Notes under the pieces: generated by a model
What the model was told of the DNA's origin: nothing
The model's database searches: none
What the model saw: only the letters and a program-made list of their open reading frames with translations
Source of the DNA: Roseovarius nubinhibens ISM
GTDB lineage: Bacteria; Pseudomonadota; Alphaproteobacteria; Rhodobacterales; Rhodobacteraceae
Length of the DNA stretch: 64,000 nucleotides
Assembly (NCBI RefSeq): GCF_000152625.1
Contig: NZ_CH724156.1
Span: forward strand, 1,248,966-1,312,965
Direction: 5' to 3'
Shown: positions 18,239 through 25,974 of the stretch, in pieces
Position numbering within the stretch: the stretch's first letter is position 1
Layout: every line of letters begins with the position of its first letter
Made by a program: the position numbers and the translations under genes

Positions 18239-18788
18239 TTGGTGCATACAGGTGGCAAGTTTCCCACGGGGATCGTCACTTTTCGAGTCAAGGAGCAGCA
18301 CAAAACGCCGATTGTCGGGTCAACTGAACTCTCATGTAGCCATGCCAAGGTGGCCTTCCGTTTCACGGCTTCCAATCTCTTGAGATGTCTTTTCAAGGTG
18401 GCGCCGCTGCGTGTCAATGTCAGCTAGGCCTCCTGATCTTCACCTGTGCCGGCGGACTTCAGGAGGTTTCGCTTGGGCAGCACCAGTGCGGCCCTCGCGT
18501 GCCGTGAAAAGGCGATGAGCGCAGCGACACAAGCCCAAGGTTTGCCTGCAAGCCTCGCTTGGAAGCTGAGCAGCGGACGCGGTGTTTCGGCCCCTCGCAC
18601 TGTGCATGAGAAATTCTTCCCACCGGCGTGAAGTCATCGCCCTTTTCCGTGCCGATGGCATTTCATTCGCGTGATCCAGCTAAATGTCTGTTCGTTGGCC
18701 TTGGATTTGACAATGGCGGCGAATGTTCAGACCGATAGCCCACACCGTGACACGCCGATCGGTGAGCAACCGCTTTGGACCGCACACT
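18239..18788. other. Gap of 550 bases after the defence cassette
   Basis: No frame with a ribosome site or recognisable product. From about 18420 to 18700 the GC is higher than in the cassette and short frames exist on both strands, which suggests decayed host-like or transposon-like sequence. I see no terminator with a clear T-run after the cassette. Confidence 0.4.
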
Positions 18789-19175
18789 TCAAAGAAAATG
18801 CTCCTCTAAGAACTCTCTTACGGTCTCGCTAAGCGCAGCCACCTTGTTATGCGCATGACGGTAAATAAGCTGAGCTAATTCGGATTCAGGTGAGCCATCG
18901 TCTACATCTCTGTAGGGCGCAATTTTGCTAAGATTGAGCTGACGTCGAATAGTAGCTTCCACAAGAACTTCAGCTATTACCCGGCCTCTGATAATCGTAC
19001 ATGATTTGACATTTCCAACCGCTATCAGCCCACAACCACCAGATGTCTCAGAGGTCCATATAAAAATCCGATCGCCGGAAGAAATTGATTTGCCATTGTA
19101 CATCGCACGTTCGTCGATGCGAATGTTTTTCCCCGTTGCGGTTTCGGCGGCATCTATCTTCGCAATGAAAGCCAT
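18789..19175 (-). CDS. Small EVE/PUA-like domain protein
   Basis: A 128-residue protein facing the defence cassette. The segment SGDRIFIWTSETSGGCGLIA, followed by VGNV and then a basic strand-rich stretch, matches the core of EVE/PUA-like domains (GD-hydrophobic-WxS...GGxxAxGxV), which bind modified bases. A short C-terminal helical tail follows. The start at 19175 has AAAGGG upstream. If it is an EVE protein it may read the 5-methylcytosine made by the neighbouring methyltransferase, or modified phage DNA. It contains no nuclease domain, so it would need a partner. Confidence 0.6.
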   Translation of the reverse strand: MAFIAKIDAAETATGKNIRIDERAMYNGKSISSGDRIFIWTSETSGGCGLIAVGNVKSCTIIRGRVIAEVLVEATIRRQLNLSKIAPYRDVDDGSPESELAQLIYRHAHNKVAALSETVREFLEEHFL

Positions 19176-19506
19176 TTTTTTATCCCTTTCCGTTATTTAC
19201 GAAAGGCTATCGCCGAATGAGATAGAATAGCAACGTGGGCGTTTGAATTTCCCGTCCTAGGAAGCTGCGCTGCAGCGAACGCTTGGCCGCAAATGGCAGT
19301 TTTTCGCGGATTGTATCCATAGCTATTTATTGGAAAGTCTCTTCCATTAAGTAGCAAATGGATGCCACGGCTCGGTCTCACATAGGCAAGGCTCAAAGAG
19401 ACGTCTCATGCTTTTGCACACTATTGTCTCATTAGATTGGAGTTGACCATTTGAGACGCCTCACTTAAATGGCCTAAGACTTCAATGAGACACTTTAGGG
19501 AGTTGA
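19176..19506. other. Gap between EVE-like gene and serine recombinase
   Basis: The left 200 bases hold the 5' region of the EVE-like gene and a stretch resembling common Rhodobacteraceae intergenic sequence; no gene is seen. The right 100 bases hold four GTCTCA/TGAGAC sites described separately. Confidence 0.5.
19403..19491. promoter_or_regulatory. Candidate serine recombinase binding sites (res-like)
   Basis: Four copies of GTCTCA or its complement lie at 19403-19408, 19426-19431 (both forward), 19452-19457 and 19486-19491 (both reverse). The two middle copies form an inverted pair spanning 32 bp, close to the 28-34 bp subsites of resolvase res sites. The first lies in a 10-bp palindrome (19398-19407). 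The set ends 15 bp before the recombinase start, so it could serve recombination, autorepression, or both. Confidence 0.5.
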
Positions 19507-20073
19507 ATGATGATTGTTGGGTATGCTCGCACCTCGACGGTAGATCAGACTGCAGGTCTTGAGGCACAGCAACGAGAATTGGCTAGCGCTGGGTGTGAGA
19601 AGGTCTTCGTAGAACAGGTTTCCTCAGTGGACGTAAGAGCCCGTGAGAGGCTCGCTGAGGCGCTCGACTTCATCCGCAAGGGTGACACCCTCGTGGTGAC
19701 CAAACTGGATCGTCTGGCCCGCTCTGTGGCTCACCTGTTGGAGATTTTGGAGGTGGTAGAGGAAAAGGGGGCAGCCCTTCGTATCCTCTCTATGGGCATC
19801 GACACTGGCACTGCAACGGGCAAGCTAATGCTGACTTTGTTGGGCGGCGTCGCCGAGTTCGAGAGATCCATCATGCTTGAGAGACAGCGTGAAGGTATCG
19901 CCAAGGCCAAGGCAGAAGGCAAGTACAAGGGCCGTAAACCCACTGCAAAGGCAAAGGCTACCGAGGTGCTCGCGATGCATGCTGAGGGCGTGGGAGCCAC
20001 AGAAATTGCCAAACGGCTGAGCATCGGTAGGGCAAGTGTTTATCGCATCCTTGGGGAACACAAAGCGGCTTAG
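19507..20073 (+). CDS. Serine recombinase, resolvase/invertase family
   Basis: A 188-residue small serine recombinase. The catalytic Ser lies in IVGYARTSTVDQ; the active-site arginines are in VTKLDRLARS, and the conserved GGVAEFER helix follows. A C-terminal helix-turn-helix (GATEIAKRLSIGRASVYRIL) binds DNA. Length and order are those of Tn3-type resolvases and DNA invertases. A GGGAG ribosome site precedes ATG 19507 (a second ATG follows at once). It lies just inside attR and may resolve or rearrange the island; a stand-alone partial transposon is the other option. Confidence 0.93.
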   Translation: MMIVGYARTSTVDQTAGLEAQQRELASAGCEKVFVEQVSSVDVRARERLAEALDFIRKGDTLVVTKLDRLARSVAHLLEILEVVEEKGAALRILSMGIDTGTATGKLMLTLLGGVAEFERSIMLERQREGIAKAKAEGKYKGRKPTAKAKATEVLAMHAEGVGATEIAKRLSIGRASVYRILGEHKAA

Positions 20074-20215
20074 GCGCAAGCGCTTGTTCTTTTTCTGGAT
20101 GCCTATAAATGCCATGAAATTCCTCGCTAATATCACCCTAGGTGGATCTCGCACACTGACCGAAATTAGGAACAGAAGCTGAATGCATTTTAAAATGAAG
20201 AGTACATTTGAAAGC

Positions 20216-20239
20216 AGGTCCACATTTGGGTCCACATTC
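20216..20239 (+). repeat. Tandem 12-bp candidate integrase arm sites, right end
   Basis: AGGTCCACATTT followed directly by GGGTCCACATTC, the counterpart of the pair at 9316-9338. It ends 56 bp before the attR core. Confidence 0.6.
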
Positions 20240-20295
20240 AGCATTTACTACCAGTCAAGCCATTGATATTTATAAGATAACAATCTGAAACAGGG

Positions 20296-20315
20296 CCTCT
20301 CCTGGGCACCAATTC
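20296..20315 (+). repeat. attR core repeat
   Basis: A 20-bp perfect copy of the tRNA-Leu 3' end (9243-9262) in direct orientation. Only the 3' T-stem and acceptor part is present, so this is an attachment remnant and not a second tRNA gene. Confidence 0.92.
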
Positions 20316-20463
20316 CCCCGACACTCTCGCTGACAATTTATCAGACCATTGCGACCGCGCTCTCGTGGTCCGATTCTGCTGTTTGCCCCGCAAAACCTGA
20401 CGCCCGGGCACGCGCGCCATCGGCAAAATCAGGCCCAGATCAGGCCCACACCAAGCCACCCCC

Positions 20464-20489
20464 GGAACTCCCCGCTGCCCTCTGCGGTT
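20464..20489 (+). promoter_or_regulatory. EcfG-like stress promoter of the SDR gene
   Basis: GGAAC (20464-20468), 17 bases, then GGTT, close to the alphaproteobacterial sigma-EcfG consensus GGAAC-N16/17-CGTT. It lies about 35 bp upstream of the SDR start. Confidence 0.55.
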
Positions 20490-20522
20490 TCCCCCGAAAC
20501 CTCACAGCACAGGAGACTGGCC

Positions 20523-21377
20523 ATGCCCGACGACAGCTTCACCCCGCTCCAAAGCCCTCAGCGCCAGCCGGGGCTCGAACATGAAATGGACCCCGCGCCC
20601 GAGTATATGCCGCGCCATCTCGGCTCGGACCGGCTCAAGGGCAAGGTGGCGCTCATCACCGGCGGTGATTCCGGCATCGGCCGCGCCACCGCCGTCCTCT
20701 TCGCCCGCGAAGGGGCGCGCGTCGCCATCATCTATCGCGACGAGGAGCGCGACGCCGAAAAGACCCGCGACCTGATCGAGGCCGAGGGCTCCGAGGCGCT
20801 GCTCATCCGCGGCGATGTCGGCGACAAGGATTTCTGCCGCGCCGCCACCGATCGCACGGTCGAAACCTTTGGCGGGCTGCATATCCTCGTCAATGACGCG
20901 GGCGAACAGCACGCCCAGGACGACCCGACCAAGATCGAAGAGGCGCAGATCGAACGCACTTTCCGCACCAATATATTTGGCACGATCTTCATGACACAGG
21001 CAGCGCTGCCGCATCTCGAACGCGGCGCGCGGATCATCTGCGTGACCTCGATCACCGCCTACAAGGGACAGGATCTCTTGATCGACTACGCCTCCACCAA
21101 GGGCGCGATCCTCTCCTTCATCCGCGCCATGTCGAGCAAGCTCGCCAGCGAAGGCATCTTGGTCAATGGCGTGGCCCCCGGCCCGATCTGGACGCCGCTG
21201 ATCCCGGCCTCCTTCCCCAAGGACGCGGTCGAAGATTTCGGCAAGGACGCGCCGCTCGGCCGTCCCGGCCAGCCCAACGAAGTCGCCCCCGCGCTGCTGT
21301 TCCTCGCCTGCGATGACAGCTCCTACATGACGGGGCAGGTGCTCCATCCCAATGGCGGCACGCTGATCGGCGGCTGA
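20523..21377 (+). CDS. SDR family oxidoreductase, general stress type
   Basis: A 284-residue short-chain dehydrogenase with a 45-residue N-terminal extension. This extension and the sequence match the YghA/YhdF-like group of stress-induced SDRs. Cofactor motif ITGGDSGIGRA (near 47-57) and catalytic Tyr-x3-Lys DYASTKGA are present. The usual NNAG motif reads VNDAGEQH, an Asn-to-Asp change. The start is ATG 20523 with AGGAG eight bases upstream. It follows attR directly, so it is the first host gene after the island. Substrate unknown. Confidence 0.88.
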   Translation: MPDDSFTPLQSPQRQPGLEHEMDPAPEYMPRHLGSDRLKGKVALITGGDSGIGRATAVLFAREGARVAIIYRDEERDAEKTRDLIEAEGSEALLIRGDVGDKDFCRAATDRTVETFGGLHILVNDAGEQHAQDDPTKIEEAQIERTFRTNIFGTIFMTQAALPHLERGARIICVTSITAYKGQDLLIDYASTKGAILSFIRAMSSKLASEGILVNGVAPGPIWTPLIPASFPKDAVEDFGKDAPLGRPGQPNEVAPALLFLACDDSSYMTGQVLHPNGGTLIGG

Positions 21378-21393
21378 TGCCGCCCTGCCGGGA

Positions 21394-21930
21394 TCAGCTC
21401 TCAATGTTGATCCCGTGCACATCCTGCAAGGCGCGCCGCCCCCCGTCCCCCTCGGGCCGGGGCAGCACGCTGAGCGAGGCGTTGGTCTCGAGGATCACGC
21501 AGTGCACCTCGTCGAGGTCGCGCATCCCATTGGCCCGGATCGCCGAGAGCACCTCCTGCTTGCAGACCCGCTCGCGGCGCATCGCCTCCCAGAGAAACTC
21601 GCCCTCATGGAACAACAGCCGCGGATCGGCCCGCACCAGATCCTCCAGCGGCTGCCAACGCAGCATGGCCCAGGTGAGCAGGAACTGCAGACCGAGCAGC
21701 GTGGCAATCGCAATCATGCTCTCAAGCAGGCTCACATCCTTGAGCAAGATCCCCGACGCCATGAGCGAGCCGATCGCCACCGTCACCACCCAGTCGAAAT
21801 TGTTCATCTGCGAGGTCGAGCGTTTGCCGCTCACCCGCACCGACAGGATGACGAACCCATAGAGCAGCGCCGCCGACACCACCGCCCGGACGATCTGGTG
21901 CCAATCGTCGATCAGAAAGCTTTCCCACAT
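21394..21930 (-). CDS. DUF421 (YetF/YcaP) membrane protein
   Basis: 178 residues from ATG 21930, which has AAGGGGA upstream; an upstream in-frame start has no ribosome site. Three hydrophobic helices in the first 90 residues (VVSAALLYGFVILSVRV, a VAIGSLMASGIL segment, a LLGLQFLLTWAML segment) are followed by the soluble YetF-type domain (DPRLLFHEGEFLWEAMRRER ... DEVHCVILETN). The family is linked to stress and sporulation in other bacteria but has no proven activity. It converges with the SDR gene, leaving 16 bp between the stops. Confidence 0.88.
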   Translation of the reverse strand: MWESFLIDDWHQIVRAVVSAALLYGFVILSVRVSGKRSTSQMNNFDWVVTVAIGSLMASGILLKDVSLLESMIAIATLLGLQFLLTWAMLRWQPLEDLVRADPRLLFHEGEFLWEAMRRERVCKQEVLSAIRANGMRDLDEVHCVILETNASLSVLPRPEGDGGRRALQDVHGINIES

Positions 21931-22009
21931 GCCGATCCCCTTCTGTTTTTCACCGCAGATAGAGTCTCCCAACGCATGGGCAGGCCAAAAGGTTCAGAGC
22001 AAAGTTAGA

Positions 22010-22034
22010 GGAACAGAAAAGCCCGCCGCCCGTT
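22010..22034 (+). promoter_or_regulatory. EcfG-like promoter of the stress operon
   Basis: GGAAC (22010-22014), 16 bases, CGTT (22031-22034): an exact match to the sigma-EcfG consensus. It is 40 bp upstream of the 22-residue peptide gene, the first of a four-gene unit. Confidence 0.7.
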
Positions 22035-22073
22035 GTCCTGACACCACAGTTTCAAAAGCACGGGGAGAGACCA

Positions 22074-22142
22074 ATGCACGGAATTTTCTATCTCATCGGG
22101 GTGATCGTCGTCGTGCTCGCCCTGCTCAACTTCATTGCCTGA
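22074..22142 (+). CDS. 22-residue single-span membrane peptide
   Basis: MHGIFYLIGVIVVVLALLNFIA, with GGGGAGAGA six bases before the ATG. It is nearly all one transmembrane helix. It lies between the EcfG-like promoter and the DUF883-like gene (21 bp gap) on the same strand. Peptides of this type precede similar stress genes in other Rhodobacteraceae as far as I recall, so it is probably a real microprotein. Function unknown. Confidence 0.7.
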   Translation: MHGIFYLIGVIVVVLALLNFIA

Positions 22143-22162
22143 TCCAGGAAAGGACCTAACCC

Positions 22163-22753
22163 ATGTCACATCAACGCAGCGGGTCCCATGATGGCGAGGA
22201 CCTCAAGACCAAGGCACGCGATACCGCCTCTGCCGTGAAAGAAGACGTCACCAAAGCCGCGCAGAGCGCGGCCCGTACCGTTCAAGACGAGGCGGCCCAC
22301 TATGCCGACCGGTCCAAGGAAACCGCCGCCCGCGAAGTGCGCGGCGTGGCCTCGGCCCTGCGCACCGCCGCCGACGAGCTGCGCGACGGCTCGCCGCAGG
22401 AACGCACCTTTAGCCAGCTGGCCGATGGGCTCGCCGATGTCTCCGACACGATCCGCGACAAGGATCTCGGCGAGGTCGTGAGCGGCCTCAACAGCTTTGC
22501 CCGCCGCAATCCGCTGCTCTTCCTGGGCGGCGCGGCGCTCGCAGGCTTTGCCGCCACCCGCTTTGCCCGCGCCACGGCCCGCGATCCGCAACACGGCACA
22601 GAGCAAAACTCTGACACGCCCGACCGCGCCACCAGCTTCGGCGCCGATCTCGGCCAAGGCACCGCCACCGCAGGCGGCACCGGCTCGATCAGCGAAACGG
22701 GCAGCGCGACAGGTAGCAGCGCGGCCAGCCAAACCGGAGGGGCGCGCTCATGA
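22163..22753 (+). CDS. DUF883-like stress protein with a membrane anchor
   Basis: 196 residues. A long charged, Ala-rich helix (roughly 15-110, with SAVKEDVTKAAQSAARTVQD and AADELRD segments) resembles DUF883/ElaB-like and nutrient-deprivation-induced proteins. One hydrophobic segment follows, PLLFLGGAALAGFAATRF (about 116-133), and a low-complexity Ser/Thr/Gly tail ends it. It overlaps the next gene by four bases (ATGA). Probably an inner-membrane protein made under general stress. Confidence 0.8.
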   Translation: MSHQRSGSHDGEDLKTKARDTASAVKEDVTKAAQSAARTVQDEAAHYADRSKETAAREVRGVASALRTAADELRDGSPQERTFSQLADGLADVSDTIRDKDLGEVVSGLNSFARRNPLLFLGGAALAGFAATRFARATARDPQHGTEQNSDTPDRATSFGADLGQGTATAGGTGSISETGSATGSSAASQTGGARS

Positions 22754-23163
22754 CCCATGATCCCGACATCAAACCCACCGGCCCCAGCGCTGGCAACCTG
22801 CTGAGCGAAGCCCTCGCCCATGTCAGCGCGCTGGTCCGCAACGAGGTCGACTTGGCCCGCGCCGAGATCGACGAGAACCTCAAGACCGCGGGCGTGGCGA
22901 TCGGCCTGATCGTCGGTGCCGTGGCCGTGGCCCTCGCCGCGCTCCACGTGCTCGCCGCCGCCCTCGTCGCCGCCTTGACCGAGCTCGGCATCCCCGCCGG
23001 CTGGTCGGCACTCATCGTCGGTGTCGGGCTCGCCCTCATCGCCTGGGCCATGGTCCAGAAAGGCGTGAACGAGCTCAAGCTGCGCAGCCTCGCGCCGACC
23101 CGCACCGCCAAGAATGTTCAACGTGACGCACAGACCGTTATGGAGGTCTACAATGACAAATGA
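22750..23163 (+). CDS. Phage-holin-like membrane protein (DUF1469/holin-X)
   Basis: 137 residues. An amphipathic N-terminal helix (LVRNEVDLARAEIDENLK) precedes two adjacent membrane segments (VAIGLIVGAVAVALAALHVL and WSALIVGVGLALIAWAMV), as in DUF1469 (Phage_holin_3_6) proteins. Despite the name, these proteins occur in stress operons and not in prophages. The start overlaps the previous gene, and the stop overlaps the next start by 11 bases. Confidence 0.85.
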   Translation: MTHDPDIKPTGPSAGNLLSEALAHVSALVRNEVDLARAEIDENLKTAGVAIGLIVGAVAVALAALHVLAAALVAALTELGIPAGWSALIVGVGLALIAWAMVQKGVNELKLRSLAPTRTAKNVQRDAQTVMEVYNDK

Positions 23164-24316
23164 CACACGAAGCCCCGAAGAGATCGAACGCGACATCGAA
23201 CGCGAACGTCAGGGCCTGAGCCGCACGCTCGACGAGCTGCAACACCGCTTTTCCCTCGACGGTCTCACCCATCAGCTGAGCCAGGGCCTGCGCGACCACG
23301 CCGGCGACATCGGCCAGTCCGTCTCGCAGGCGGTCAAGCGCAACCCCACCGCGCTCGCCGTCACCGGCATCGGCCTCGCCTGGCTGATCCTCGGTGACCG
23401 CTCGTCGCGCAAACACGACAGCGACGTGCGCCACTATTCGACCCTGCGCCACCATGGCGACGCCCGCCACGACGCTTACGGCGCACGCGACCGCGAGGGT
23501 GCCGCCCAAGGCGCCTCCGGCGGCTATGACGCCGACACTGGCCCGAGCTGGGCGCGCACCGAGACCCTGCCTCTGCACGGCTCACCGCGCCACGGCTTTG
23601 CCGGAACCGGTGGCATTCGCGACCGCAGCAGCCACAGCGCCGACGCGCCCGAGGGCCAATCCGACGGTCTCACCACCGCCGCCAGCGACGCCGCCCATGC
23701 CGCAGCCGACCGCGCCCGCGATCTCGGCGACGGGATCAGCTCTGCCGCAGGCTCGGCCCGCGACGGGCTGCGCGACACGGCCCGCTCTGCCGCCGACCGC
23801 GCCAAGGCGCTGCGCGAACGCCTCGCCGAAGGCACCGAGCAGCTGAGCGAAGAGGCCCGCAACCGGGTCATCGCCGCCCGCGAACGCGCCGTCGAGGCCC
23901 GCGACGCCGCCATGGCCCGCGCCCGCCAGACCCGCGAACGCGCCTCGGACCTCTACGAGGAACACCCGCTCGTCGCCGGGGCGCTCGCCGTCGCCGTGGG
24001 GGCCGCCATCGGCGCCGCCCTTCCCCGGAGCCGCACCGAAGACGCCTATCTCGGCCAACACAGCGACGCGCTGATGGACGAGGCGGAACGCATCTTCGCC
24101 GAGGAAAAGGCCAAGCTCGGCGAAGTCGCCCGCGCCGCAGGCGAAGAGGCCAAGAAAGTCGCCCGCGAAACCAAGGCTGACCTGGACGAGAACGCCCCCG
24201 GCGACAAGGATTTCGCCGACGCGCTCAAGGACAAGGCCCGCCAAAGCGGCGCCCGCGTCGCCGAAGCCGCCAAATCCGAGGCCGACAAACAAGATCTCGG
24301 CACGGTCAAACACTGA
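23153..24316 (+). CDS. DUF3618 stress protein with long helical repeats
   Basis: 387 residues from ATG 23153 (GGAGG upstream, inside the previous gene). The N-terminus RSPEEIERDIERERQGLSRT with a following LQHRF is the DUF3618 signature, and AVTGIGLAWLILG is a membrane segment. The rest is Ala/Arg/Glu-rich, probably coiled coil (AADRARDLGDG, AADRAKALRERLAEGTEQL), with a second hydrophobic stretch LVAGALAVAVGAAIGAALP near residue 280. It ends the stress operon and is followed by a strong terminator. Confidence 0.85.
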   Translation: MTNDTRSPEEIERDIERERQGLSRTLDELQHRFSLDGLTHQLSQGLRDHAGDIGQSVSQAVKRNPTALAVTGIGLAWLILGDRSSRKHDSDVRHYSTLRHHGDARHDAYGARDREGAAQGASGGYDADTGPSWARTETLPLHGSPRHGFAGTGGIRDRSSHSADAPEGQSDGLTTAASDAAHAAADRARDLGDGISSAAGSARDGLRDTARSAADRAKALRERLAEGTEQLSEEARNRVIAARERAVEARDAAMARARQTRERASDLYEEHPLVAGALAVAVGAAIGAALPRSRTEDAYLGQHSDALMDEAERIFAEEKAKLGEVARAAGEEAKKVARETKADLDENAPGDKDFADALKDKARQSGARVAEAAKSEADKQDLGTVKH

Positions 24317-24334
24317 GCCGATCCGCTCAAACGC

Positions 24335-24361
24335 AAGGCCCCGCCATTGGCGGGGCCTTTT
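24335..24361 (+). terminator. Rho-independent terminator of the stress operon
   Basis: A perfect 11-bp stem AAGGCCCCGCC/GGCGGGGCCTT (24335-24345 with 24349-24359) and an ATT loop, then TT, 18 bp after the DUF3618 stop. Confidence 0.9.
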
Positions 24362-24488
24362 GTGTGGGAGGGGGGAAGTGCTCGAGGCCGATAGAAGGCA
24401 ATGCGAGTTCGTGTGTTTTTTGTAACAGGTGATAGGGTTTACGGAAAAAAGTGCCCCAGCGGAAGGTCCACCCGCATCATCTTCCCAT

Positions 24489-25817
24489 CTATTCTACATC
24501 CTTCGCCGCAGCCGCGATCTTCTTGTTGGCACCCTTATTTAGTGCGAAAGTCGGGCCATTCGGACCAATAGTTGCTGACGCGCTCATACCCATGAGGGCT
24601 GCCAAGGCTTGCGCGCCTTCTTCGAGGGTATCCTTTTTACGGGCCGAGAATAGTCCTTCTGTAACCCCCGCAATCCACTCAGGCGGAATAGCTTCGTCGT
24701 GCTCCTTACGGATTTCGAGCGCTGCATCCATTACCCACGATGCCCGCGCCATATCGTTGCGGAAGCGGAGAGTTTCCTCCTGCGATTGCATATCACGCAT
24801 ATAAAAATATCGCAGCCATGCCGCAGCGCTGAAGAAAGCGCCAATGGCTGTCAGTGCCAGCAAAGTTGTCTTAATAGCAGGCAAGAGCCAAGCGCTGGTC
24901 GAAGAAATATCTGCGGGCTGGTTCGTGATGGTGATATAAGCGAGCAAGGTAGCACAGAAGCCGGCCAGCATAATTGCCCAAAAAACCGCCCAACGAGTCT
25001 TGTTGAGCCCCGAGTCCACGACACGCTGCCCGAGTGTTTCATGCAAGTTCTTTTGCAGCTCTGCAAACTGTCTCCGCCGTGCATCTTTGTGACTACTGAT
25101 TTCCAATTGCTTCCGAGCGGCCTCAATTTCCGCCCAGCTTTCGTCAATTTCACGACGCGCTTTTAAGAGTTCTTCTTCAGAGTGCTTTGCGGCTTCCTTG
25201 CGCTCCTGCGTGACTTCTTCGTGAAGCTTACGCCGTTCTTCCTCAAATTCGGTTAACTGCTTAGCGCGCTCGTCACTGACGGCAGCAATCGCCTTCGCGA
25301 GTTCTCTGGTAATACCTTGGTAGGTAACGCTAAACGCTTGGGACAAATTTGAAAGTGTCGGGACGAGCCCCCCATCTTCCGGTGAGACCGGCTGAAGCAG
25401 TGGTGAGAGTTTCTTATAGATCGCCTTCGTGATGGCTTCTTCGGCGGACTGGTTTATGCTCGATAATTGACTAGTCTGGTCTATTTTAAAGGTATCGACA
25501 AGATGCTCACCGCCACCTCGGATAAGTTCAAAGGTGACGCTTTCTCTCCTCGATTCTCTTCCTCGGGGTGGGACCGTTTGCAGACTGAAAATTATCCGTG
25601 CGTTATTAATCGTGAATTGATCGCCCGGTGCTTCTCGTAGCTCTTCTTCAGTTACATCCCAAGGGACGGCTGCGCTAAAGAGGAGCCTGACTTGGTGTTC
25701 TGTTCCTGAGAGGCCTTCAGCCTTGCTCAACGCTACTTGCCCAGCATCCCTCGCGTCAGCAAAAACACTATACAGGCTTTTGTCGTCGAGCCTTTTAACC
25801 TTGATTTCCGTCGCCAT
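24489..25817 (-). CDS. Coiled-coil protein with two membrane helices, unknown
   Basis: 442 residues from ATG 25817 (AGAGGG six bases upstream; an ATG two codons earlier is too near). The N-terminal 160 residues are soluble alpha/beta. A charged coiled coil follows (about 190-260: EEERRKLHEEVTQERKEA). Two membrane spans come next (VFWAIMLAGFCATLLAYITI and TTLLALTAIGAFFSAAAW) and a helical C-terminal tail. Base composition is nearer 50% GC than that of its neighbours, so it looks transferred in. I do not recognise a family. It is a lone gene inside the stress block; a membrane sensor or defence role is possible but unsupported. Confidence 0.8.
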   Translation of the reverse strand: MATEIKVKRLDDKSLYSVFADARDAGQVALSKAEGLSGTEHQVRLLFSAAVPWDVTEEELREAPGDQFTINNARIIFSLQTVPPRGRESRRESVTFELIRGGGEHLVDTFKIDQTSQLSSINQSAEEAITKAIYKKLSPLLQPVSPEDGGLVPTLSNLSQAFSVTYQGITRELAKAIAAVSDERAKQLTEFEEERRKLHEEVTQERKEAAKHSEEELLKARREIDESWAEIEAARKQLEISSHKDARRRQFAELQKNLHETLGQRVVDSGLNKTRWAVFWAIMLAGFCATLLAYITITNQPADISSTSAWLLPAIKTTLLALTAIGAFFSAAAWLRYFYMRDMQSQEETLRFRNDMARASWVMDAALEIRKEHDEAIPPEWIAGVTEGLFSARKKDTLEEGAQALAALMGMSASATIGPNGPTFALNKGANKKIAAAAKDVE

Positions 25818-25974
25818 AATCATCCCTCTGTGAACGCACTACAGTTTAAACCGAGCTCAGCGGGCTTGGCTACAACTGCGCATCCGGAGATTGTTTGCTC
25901 GGTCGTTTTTCACTCGGCGTGGTGATGGCCCAGTTTACCCGAAAAATCCCTTCTCACACAACTGCTTCCCCCCC

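Larger units (their letters stand above)
9243..20315 (+). mobile_element. Integrated genomic island in tRNA-Leu
   Basis: The segment between two perfect 20-bp direct repeats (attL 9243-9262 and attR 20296-20315) starts with a tyrosine integrase next to the tRNA and has clearly lower GC than its flanks. It carries an integrase, a polymerase-like protein, a methyltransferase/GHKL ATPase cassette, an EVE-like protein and a serine recombinase. No conjugation or phage structural genes are visible, so it looks like a small integrative element or defence island rather than a complete prophage or ICE. Confidence 0.9.
20074..20463 (+). other. Right end of the island, no gene
   Basis: This 390-base stretch contains the right arm-site pair (20216-20239), the attR core (20296-20315) and then host sequence leading to the stress SDR. 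No coding frame is convincing. Confidence 0.6.

Noticed and set aside
20296..20315. Second tRNA-Leu gene
   Set aside because: Only the 3' T-stem, acceptor and CCA are present; no D or anticodon arm upstream.
22750..23163. Prophage suspected from the holin-like gene
   Set aside because: No other phage gene is near; holin-X/DUF1469 proteins are common in stress operons.
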